Shown here: positions 5,916 to 10,436 of the stretch, in pieces | How the letters are laid out: every line of letters begins with the position of its first letter | How positions within the stretch are numbered: the stretch's first letter is position 1 | Origin: DASVXQ01 sp036392615 | GTDB lineage: Bacteria; Actinomycetota; CALGFH01 | Reading direction: 5' to 3' | Assembly (NCBI GenBank): GCA_036392615.1 | Contig: DASVXQ010000245.1 | Span: 1-10,436, forward strand | Length of the DNA stretch: 10,436 nucleotides | Translations under genes and position numbers: made by a program | The notes under the pieces: model-generated | The model's database searches: none | The model's input: the letters and a program-made list of their open reading frames with translations, nothing else | What the model was told of the DNA's origin: nothing

Positions 5916-7123
5916 CCGGCCGCCCTCCGGCCGGCGGCCAGGGAGGGCCGCACGCTGCGGCCCGGCCTGCCGGCGGTGGTGCGCAGCTGGCCACAGGCCG
6001 CGTCGATGCCGACGCCGCGGTTGGCCCGCACGCTGACTGGCAGGCCATGGGCGGCCACCAGCTCCCGGAAGCGGTGGATGCCGCGCTTCGAGGGCTCCTC
6101 GAGCGGCAGGCCGGGCGTCGGGTTGTAGGGGATCAGGTTGACGTGGGCCGCGTGGCCGCCGCTGCCGGGCACCCGCAGCGGGGCGAGCAGCCGCCCGAGC
6201 GCCTCGGCCTGGTCGGCGCCGTCGTTCACCCCGCGGATCAGGGCGTACTCGAACGAGACCCGGCGCCGGGTGGCCGCGACGTAGCGCCCCACCGCGGCCA
6301 GCAGGTCGGCGATCGGCCAGCTGTGGTTGAGCGGCACCAGGCGGTCGCGCACCTCGTCGGTGCCGGCGTGGATCGACACGGCCAGGTTGACGGCCAGCCC
6401 CTCGCGCGCGGCCCGGTCGATGCCGGGGACCAGGCCGACGGTGGAGATGGTGATCGCCCTGGCGGACAGGCCGAAGCCCTGGTGGAGGCGCCAGGCGGCG
6501 CCCCAGGTGCCGGCCGGGTTGGCGAACGGCTCGCCCATGCCCATGAAGACGACGTTGGTCAGGTGGTCGGGCGCGTTCGGCGAGGGGCGCAGCTCCTCGA
6601 GCAGCGACCAGACGCGCGCGACCTGCTCGACCACCTCGCCGGCGGAGAGGTTGCGGGTGAAGCCGAACTGCCCGGTGGCGCAGAAGGTGCAGCCCATCGC
6701 GCAGCCAGCCTGGGTCGAGATGCACAGCGTGGCGCGGCCCTGGCGGCCGCCCTCCCAGTCCCCGGGCGCGCCGCTCGGCGGGTAGAACATCAGCACCGAC
6801 TCGACGCTGTCGCCGCCGCCGAGGCCGAACAGGAACTTGTGGGTCCAGCCGTCGTCGCCGACCTGGTGGCGCTCCAGCGTCAGCCCGGCGCCGGCGAGCC
6901 GCTCCGCCAGGAAGCCGCGGAAGCTCGCCGGCAGGTCGGTCATCGCGCCGGGGTCGGCGAGCTTGCGCCGGTCGAGCTGGCGCGCGAGCTGGCTGGCGCG
7001 ATAGGAGGGCTCGCCCGCCTCGGCGGCCAGGCGCGCGAGATCGGCCGGCTCCAGGTCGTAGAGCGACCGCGGGTTGCCGGCTGGCGGGGCTTCCCTCACG
7101 GGGCGTGCAGCAGGTTGAACCAT
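5912..7123 (-). CDS. rlmN: Dual-specificity 23S rRNA (adenine2503-C2)/tRNA (adenine37-C2) methyltransferase, radical SAM
   Basis: RlmN places a methyl group on C2 of A2503 in 23S rRNA and A37 of some tRNAs, tuning the peptidyl-transferase centre and decoding. The 403-residue product has an N-terminal accessory domain (about 20-100), then a radical SAM barrel with the cluster motif CAMGCTFC (141-148; C141, C145, C148). GMGEPFAN (195-202) and STVGLVPGI (227-235) follow, then VSIHAG (249-254), NLIPYNP (329-335) and the conserved GIDAACGQL (372-380). C134 and C377 occupy the places of the E. coli catalytic pair C118 and C355, so it should be active. These residues argue for RlmN rather than an unrelated radical SAM enzyme. 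The ATG at 7123 overlaps cdsA by 28 nt; an in-frame GTG at 7099 would give a GTGA overlap and 395 residues. Neither has a clear SD. A 23-residue basic, glycine-rich tail follows the last motif. The N-terminus is uncertain; the function is not. Confidence 0.95.
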   Translation of the reverse strand: MVQPAARPVREAPPAGNPRSLYDLEPADLARLAAEAGEPSYRASQLARQLDRRKLADPGAMTDLPASFRGFLAERLAGAGLTLERHQVGDDGWTHKFLFGLGGGDSVESVLMFYPPSGAPGDWEGGRQGRATLCISTQAGCAMGCTFCATGQFGFTRNLSAGEVVEQVARVWSLLEELRPSPNAPDHLTNVVFMGMGEPFANPAGTWGAAWRLHQGFGLSARAITISTVGLVPGIDRAAREGLAVNLAVSIHAGTDEVRDRLVPLNHSWPIADLLAAVGRYVAATRRRVSFEYALIRGVNDGADQAEALGRLLAPLRVPGSGGHAAHVNLIPYNPTPGLPLEEPSKRGIHRFRELVAAHGLPVSVRANRGVGIDAACGQLRTTAGRPGRSVRPSLAAGRRAAG

Positions 7124-7998
7124 GCCATCACGTAGTAGAGCGCCGGGGCCATGAACAGCAGCGCGTCGACCCGGTCGAGCATGCCACCATGCCCCGGCAG
7201 GAGCGAGCCCATGTCCTTGACGGCCAGGTCACGCTTCAGCATCGACTCCGAGAGGTCGCCGAGCGGGGCCACCACGCAGGTGATCGCCGCCAGCGTCAGG
7301 CCGGACGCCAGCGTCCACGGCTCCCAGCGGGTCAGCAGAAACACGCCGGCCAGCAGGCAGGCCACGGTGGCGCCGGCGGCGCCTTCCCACGACTTGTGCG
7401 GCGAGACCGACGGCGCCATCGGGTGCCGGCCCGCCAGCACGCCGGAGGCGTAGGCGAAGGTGTCGTAGACGACCACCAGCACCGCGTAGCCCACGATCGC
7501 GCCGACGTAGTGGTCCGCCTGGCGCAGCACCAGGGCGAGGTGCGCGGCCATGAACGGCACGTACACCACGGCGAGGATGGTCGCGGCGACGCTGCGGGTG
7601 ACCTCGGTGCGCCGCCGGTCCACCAGGTACCAGGCGAAGGCGGCGAGGATGGTCAGCAGCAGCCCGAACGACAGCGCCGACGGGCCCTCCAGGTAGGCGC
7701 CGAGCACCAGCACCGCCGCCATCGCCAGCACCACCGGCTCGGCCGGGCGGGTGGCGCGGGCCCGCAGGACCGCGACCAGCTCCAGCAGCGCCAGCACCAC
7801 GATCAGCAGCAGGAACCCGACGAACGCCGGCCTCCAGGTGAGCAGCGTGCCGAGCAGGGCGGCGCCGAGCAGCACCCCGGTGCCGATCGCCACGGGCAGG
7901 TTGCGACCGGCCTGCCGCTTCCGCCGCGGTTCCGGCGAGGGCGCAGGCTCGACCGGTGCCGGGTCCGTCATGGCGTCCCCGGGCCCGCCCTCGATCAC
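7096..7998 (-). CDS. cdsA: Phosphatidate cytidylyltransferase (CDP-diacylglycerol synthase)
   Basis: CdsA is an integral membrane enzyme that makes CDP-diacylglycerol from phosphatidic acid and CTP, the entry to phospholipids such as phosphatidylglycerol, cardiolipin and phosphatidylinositol. The 300-residue product has a charged, proline-rich N-terminus (1-35), then multiple hydrophobic helices. It carries VSPHKSWEG (198-206) and the family signature S-x-L-K-R-x4-K-D-x-G-S-x-L-P-x-H-G-G-x-x-D-R-x-D (252-278, with K255, R256, K261, D262, H270, D275, R276 and D278). The GTG at 7998 starts 6 nt after the frr stop; an ATG at 7971 (residue 10) with GGGGA a few bases upstream is an equally reasonable start and would shorten the cytosolic tail. 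The end overlaps rlmN. Certain as to family and function. Confidence 0.95.
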   Translation of the reverse strand: MIEGGPGDAMTDPAPVEPAPSPEPRRKRQAGRNLPVAIGTGVLLGAALLGTLLTWRPAFVGFLLLIVVLALLELVAVLRARATRPAEPVVLAMAAVLVLGAYLEGPSALSFGLLLTILAAFAWYLVDRRRTEVTRSVAATILAVVYVPFMAAHLALVLRQADHYVGAIVGYAVLVVVYDTFAYASGVLAGRHPMAPSVSPHKSWEGAAGATVACLLAGVFLLTRWEPWTLASGLTLAAITCVVAPLGDLSESMLKRDLAVKDMGSLLPGHGGMLDRVDALLFMAPALYYVMAWFNLLHAP

Positions 7999-8004
7999 GG
8001 CCCC

Positions 8005-8562
8005 CTAGCCCTCGAGGAGCTCCTGCTCCTTGTGCTGGAGCAGGGTGTCCACCTCGCCGACGAACCTGTCGGTGAGCTGCTGGACGCGCTGCGTCGCGCG
8101 ACGCTGCTCGTCCTGCGAGATCTCGCCGTCCTTCTCGAGCCGGTTCAGCTCCTCGTTGGCGTGCCGCCGCACGTTGCGGACGCTGGTCCTGGCCTCCTCG
8201 GCGCGCTGCCGGGCGAGCTTCACGTAGTCCTTGCGGCGCTCCTCGGTCAGCGGCGGGAAGGCGAGCCGGATGACCTGGCCGTCGTTGGCGGGGTTGATGC
8301 CGAGGTCCGAGTTGCGGATGGCCTTCTCGATCGAGGCGGAGGCGTTGCGGTCGTACGGCGAGACGACCAGCAGCCGGGCCTCGGGCGCGCCAATCGACGC
8401 GAGCTGCTGCAGCGGTGTGGGTGCGCCGTAGTAGTCGACGGTCAGGCGGGCGATCAGCGCCGGGTTGGCGCGGCCCGTGCGGATGCCGCTGAACTCCTCC
8501 TTGGCCACCTCGATGGCCCGGCTCATCTTGCCCTCGGCCTCTCGCAGCGTGTCGTCGATCAT
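8005..8562 (-). CDS. frr: Ribosome recycling factor
   Basis: RRF works with EF-G and GTP to split post-termination ribosomes. The product is exactly 185 residues, the usual length. It shows the expected three-helix bundle sequence interrupted by the small beta domain. Examples are IRTGRANPALIARL (27-40), TPLQQLASIGAPEARLLVVSP (49-69), PPLTEERRKDYVKLA (103-117) and VRNVRRHANEEL (128-139), with a long charged helix at the C-terminus. The frame is open further upstream, but the ATG at 8562 matches the family N-terminus and has AGGGGAG 5 nt upstream. That SD lies in the 14-nt gap after the pyrH stop. pyrH-frr is a pairing conserved in most bacteria. Certain. Confidence 0.97.
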   Translation of the reverse strand: MIDDTLREAEGKMSRAIEVAKEEFSGIRTGRANPALIARLTVDYYGAPTPLQQLASIGAPEARLLVVSPYDRNASASIEKAIRNSDLGINPANDGQVIRLAFPPLTEERRKDYVKLARQRAEEARTSVRNVRRHANEELNRLEKDGEISQDEQRRATQRVQQLTDRFVGEVDTLLQHKEQELLEG

Positions 8563-8576
8563 CTGCGCTCCCCTCG

Positions 8577-9395
8577 TCACTGGCTTTCGCCGGTCGTGCT
8601 GCCCTCGAGCTGGTCCGGGAAGCCCGCGCTGGCGCCGACGACCGTCCCGATCGGCTCGCCGCACACCGCGCGCCGGATGTTCCCCTCGGTAAGCAGGTCG
8701 AACACAATGATGGGGAGGTCGTTGTCCTTGCACAACGACAGTGCGGTCGTGTCCATCACCTTGAGCTCGCGGCGGATCGCCTCGAGATAGTCGAGGTGCA
8801 GGAACTTGCGGGCCTCCGGGTGCTTCTTCGGGTCGGCCTCGTAGACGCCGTCGACGCCATTCTTGGCCATCAGGATCGCCTCGGCGCCAATCTCCAGCGC
8901 CCGCTGGGCGGCGGTCGTGTCGGTCGAGAAATAGGGCACCCCGAGGCCGGCGCCGAAGATCACGATGCGGCCCTTCTCGAGGTGGCGGATGGCTCGGCGG
9001 GGGATGTAGGGCTCGCCGATCTGGATCATCTGGATGGCGGTCTGCAGTCGCGTGTCGACCCCGCGGCGCTCCAGGGTGTCCTGCAGCGCGAGCGAGTTGA
9101 TCACCGTGCCGAGGATGCCCATGTAGTCGCCGCGGTTGCGGTCCATGCCGACCTCGGCGGCGGCCTCACCGCGAACGATGTTGCCGCCGCCAACCACCAC
9201 GGCCACCTGGACCCCGAGCTTGACCACCTCGGCGAGCTGTCCGGCGATGCCGTCGATCTTGTCGAAATCCAGCCCCCAACCGGCCTCGTCGCCGGCGAAG
9301 GCCTCGCCGGACAACTTGACGAGCACCCGGTTGTAGCGCCGCTTCCCGGTGCGGGCCTCGGGCATCGGCCGGTCACCCGCGATCACAAAGGTCAC
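8577..9395 (-). CDS. pyrH: UMP kinase (uridylate kinase)
   Basis: PyrH phosphorylates UMP to UDP with ATP in pyrimidine nucleotide synthesis; bacterial forms are allosteric hexamers of the amino-acid-kinase fold. The 272-residue product carries VLVKLSGEAF (24-33), the phosphate-binding VVVGGGNIVRG (66-76), GDYMGILGTVINSLALQD (89-106), the nucleobase/metal loop GVPYFSTDTTAAQRALEIG (152-170) and AKNGVDGVYEADPKKHP (177-193). The STDTTAAQRALEIG form is that of actinobacterial enzymes. GTG at 9395 is chosen because AAGGAG lies 5 nt before it; this leaves about 20 residues ahead of the kinase core and a 15-20 residue polar tail after it, making it somewhat longer than the 241-residue E. coli protein. 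It sits 59 nt after tsf and 14 nt before frr. Certain. Confidence 0.96.
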   Translation of the reverse strand: MTFVIAGDRPMPEARTGKRRYNRVLVKLSGEAFAGDEAGWGLDFDKIDGIAGQLAEVVKLGVQVAVVVGGGNIVRGEAAAEVGMDRNRGDYMGILGTVINSLALQDTLERRGVDTRLQTAIQMIQIGEPYIPRRAIRHLEKGRIVIFGAGLGVPYFSTDTTAAQRALEIGAEAILMAKNGVDGVYEADPKKHPEARKFLHLDYLEAIRRELKVMDTTALSLCKDNDLPIIVFDLLTEGNIRRAVCGEPIGTVVGASAGFPDQLEGSTTGESQ

Positions 9396-9400
9396 CCGCT

Positions 9401-9406
9401 CTCCTT
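9401..9406 (-). promoter_or_regulatory. Ribosome binding site of pyrH
   Basis: AAGGAG with a 5-nt spacer precedes the GTG at 9395 and supports that start over the ATG at residue 11 (9365), which has no comparable signal. Confidence 0.65.
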
Positions 9407-9454
9407 CCGGAATCGGCCCGCTGGAATCTCCACCGCCTGTGCCTGGACTGCTCG

Positions 9455-10063
9455 CTAGACGTCCTCCCCAACCCTGAAGCGGGAGAAGCGGCGCAGCACG
9501 AGGTTCTCGCGGACCCGTGTGGAGTACTCCTCGAGCAACTCCTGGATCGTCTTGTCCGGGTCCCGGATGAAGGGCTGGTCCAGCAGGACGACCTGCTTGT
9601 AGAAGTCCTTGAGCTTGCCCTCGACGATGCGCTCGACGATGTGGTCCGGCTTGCCCTCGGCCTGGGCCGCGTAGATCTTGCGCTCCCGCTCGAGGACGTC
9701 CTCGGGGATGTCGCTGCGGCTGATGTAGGTGGGGTCGGCGGCCGCGACGTGCATGGCGATGTCGCGGGCCAGCCGGCGGAACTCGTCGGTCTTGGCCACG
9801 AAGTCGGTCTCGCAGTCGAGCTCGACCATGACCCCGAGCTTGGGCGGCAGGTTGGGGTCGGGGGTGTGCAGGTAGGCCTCGACGACGCCCTCGCCGGCGG
9901 CGCGTCCCGCGCGCTTGCTGATCCCGGCCTTGCCGGACTCGCGCAGGATCTGCTTGGCCTTCTCGAAGTCGCCGTCCGCCTCCTGCAATGCCCGCTTGCT
10001 GTCCATCATCCCAGCGCCCGTCGCGTCGCGCAGGGCCTTGACCTGGGCGGACGTGATCTCCAT
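9455..10063 (-). CDS. tsf: Elongation factor Ts, short form
   Basis: EF-Ts is the guanine-nucleotide exchange factor of EF-Tu. The N-terminal UBA-like domain (1-50) contains the family signature LRDATGAGMMDSKRAL (11-26). The core subdomain follows with VELDCETDFVAKTDEF (80-95), including the TDFV loop that contacts the EF-Tu nucleotide site. The C-terminal part carries VLLDQPFIRDP (159-169) and DKTIQELL (170-177). At 202 residues it is about 70-80 shorter than the mycobacterial and streptomycete proteins and close to the compact type known from Thermus. Since both ends are intact, this is a natural short form lacking a second core repeat, not a truncation. ATG at 10063 is preceded by AAGGAG at an 11-nt distance. 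It follows rpsB, as in nearly all bacteria. Certain. Confidence 0.97.
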   Translation of the reverse strand: MEITSAQVKALRDATGAGMMDSKRALQEADGDFEKAKQILRESGKAGISKRAGRAAGEGVVEAYLHTPDPNLPPKLGVMVELDCETDFVAKTDEFRRLARDIAMHVAAADPTYISRSDIPEDVLERERKIYAAQAEGKPDHIVERIVEGKLKDFYKQVVLLDQPFIRDPDKTIQELLEEYSTRVRENLVLRRFSRFRVGEDV

Positions 10064-10074
10064 CTGGATTGGTG

Positions 10075-10080
10075 CTCCTT
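10075..10080 (-). promoter_or_regulatory. Ribosome binding site of tsf
   Basis: AAGGAG lies 11 nt before the tsf ATG, slightly longer than ideal spacing, with no competing start codon in between. Confidence 0.6.
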
Positions 10081-10114
10081 GTCTTCAGGCCGCCAGCTCG
10101 CGGCCGCCGTTCAG

Positions 10115-10138
10115 GTGCCGGCGGCCGGAGGGCGGCAC
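10115..10138 (-). other. Possible hairpin in the rpsB-tsf spacer
   Basis: The 103-nt spacer between rpsB and tsf contains a 6-bp inverted repeat, GTGCCG with CGGCAC, around a 12-nt GC-rich loop. No T run follows, so it is not a classical intrinsic terminator. It could damp read-through or protect mRNA between the two genes, whose products are needed in different amounts, but in DNA this GC-rich such a stem may be chance. A 22-codon ORF (10085-10153) covers the same stretch. Confidence 0.25.
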
Positions 10139-10166
10139 GTGGTCATGCGTCATGGACCCGGCGGCG

Positions 10167-10436
10167 TCAGGACCGGTCCGCCTCGTCCTCGCTGGTCTCC
10201 GATTCGGTGGCATCCGCCCCGGCGGACTCGCCACCCGCGGTCGAGGCCTCGCCAGCCTCGCCGGCCGGCGCCTCGGTCACCCGAGCTTCGCTGGGCCGCG
10301 TCTCGCTCGCCTGCGCCTCGTCGGACCCGGCTTCGGCGGACCCGGCTTCGGCGGACCCGGCTTCGGCGGACCCGGCTTCGTCGGACCCGGCTTCGTCGGA
10401 CCCGGCTTCGGCGGACCGGGCTTCGGCGGCTGGCCC
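10167..10436 (-). CDS. rpsB: Ribosomal protein S2, C-terminal low-complexity extension (partial, 5' part beyond right edge)
   Basis: Eighty-nine codons open to the right edge end at a TGA (10169-10167). None of the conserved S2 fold is in the window, so the identification rests on position: rpsB precedes tsf in almost all bacteria, and some actinobacterial S2 proteins are known to carry Ala/Glu-rich tails. The visible part is entirely low complexity (Ala, Glu, Gly, Ser, Asp, Thr) and strongly acidic. It starts with seven tandem five-residue units of the type (A/D)EAGS, followed by irregular acidic sequence ending in SEDEADRS. Such a tail would be disordered and lie at the solvent side of the 30S subunit. 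The frame is the one that keeps the 15-bp repeat in phase and uses the codons expected for a GC-rich gene. An unrelated acidic protein cannot be excluded from this window alone. Confidence 0.72.
   Translation of the reverse strand, partial: GPAAEARSAEAGSDEAGSDEAGSAEAGSAEAGSAEAGSDEAQASETRPSEARVTEAPAGEAGEASTAGGESAGADATESETSEDEADRS
10321..10425 (-). repeat. Seven tandem 15-bp repeats in the rpsB tail
   Basis: Seven contiguous copies of a 15-bp unit (plus strand KCGGACCCGGCTTCG, K being G or T) run without gaps. The only differences are the first base of each unit, which toggles an Ala/Asp codon, and one C-to-G change in the last copy that turns Gly into Arg. On the coding strand each unit encodes (A/D)EAGS. 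The near identity at third codon positions points to recent slippage-driven expansion, and copy number may vary between strains. Confidence 0.93.

Noticed and set aside
2284..6036. Long plus-strand ORFs at 2284-3549, 2909-4828 and 4780-6036
   Set aside because: They lie opposite ispG, rseP and dxr, are low-complexity Asp/Arg/Gly/His-rich translations without motifs, and are explained as antisense shadows of GC-rich coding sequence.
7229..8707. Same-strand 492-codon ORF spanning pyrH, frr and cdsA in another frame
   Set aside because: It crosses three well-identified genes and their stops and has shadow-frame composition.
5474..8790. Long plus-strand ORFs at 5474-7135 and 7105-8790
   Set aside because: They are antisense to dxr/rlmN and to cdsA/frr/pyrH, span several real genes and their junctions, and contain no recognisable domain.
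10321..10425. The 15-bp array as a CRISPR-like or iteron structure
   Set aside because: The units are contiguous without spacers, multiples of three, and in frame within an acidic coding tail, so a coding tandem repeat explains them.

Overview
The window is a dense, very GC-rich (roughly 70%) block of bacterial chromosome in which every gene I can support lies on the minus strand. Reading in the direction of transcription, from the right edge to the left, the order is: C-terminal tail of rpsB (partial), tsf, pyrH, frr, cdsA, rlmN, dxr, rseP (rip1 type), ispG, a DUF4081-type GNAT acetyltransferase, and the 5' part of an eccC-type type VII secretion ATPase that leaves the window on the left. 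The first ten are core genes. The organism is most likely an actinomycete-phylum bacterium (Actinomycetota). The evidence is the base composition, the frequent GTG starts, the dxr-rip1-ispG-GNAT string known from mycobacteria and relatives, and the EccC protein. The short EF-Ts (202 residues) differs from the roughly 270-residue form of mycobacteria and streptomycetes, so a deeper actinobacterial lineage is plausible, but this is inference.

Right part (about 8000-10436): translation and nucleotide genes. rpsB ends in a low-complexity acidic tail encoded partly by seven 15-bp tandem repeats. tsf, pyrH and frr follow with gaps of 103, 59 and 14 nt, each of the three with a recognisable Shine-Dalgarno (SD) sequence. 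Middle part (about 3540-8000): cdsA (CDP-diacylglycerol synthesis), rlmN (23S rRNA/tRNA adenine methylation), dxr (MEP isoprenoid pathway) and rseP (site-2 protease) are packed with overlaps or very short gaps, which suggests one translationally coupled transcript. Left part (1-3540): ispG, the second MEP enzyme, follows after 70 nt, and the GNAT gene starts 2 nt after the ispG stop. A 116-nt spacer with a perfect DnaA-box sequence then separates the GNAT gene from eccC.

The operon combines ribosome function (S2, EF-Ts, RRF, RlmN), pyrimidine nucleotide supply (PyrH), and membrane lipid and isoprenoid precursor synthesis (CdsA, Dxr, IspG), with an intramembrane protease between the two MEP genes. 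The eccC gene is the only component outside this housekeeping set. Both partial genes at the window edges have no complete start-to-stop ORF inside the window; I recovered them by translating the minus strand by hand.

I do not see a clearly novel system. The observations most worth checking are the rpsB tail repeat, the eccC gene joined to the housekeeping block, the isolated DnaA box between flanking repeats, an 11-nt perfect anti-SD match ahead of the GNAT gene, and a 9-codon ORF bridging rlmN and dxr. No tRNA, rRNA, CRISPR array, insertion sequence or convincing intrinsic terminator was seen, and no gap between genes exceeds 120 nt.
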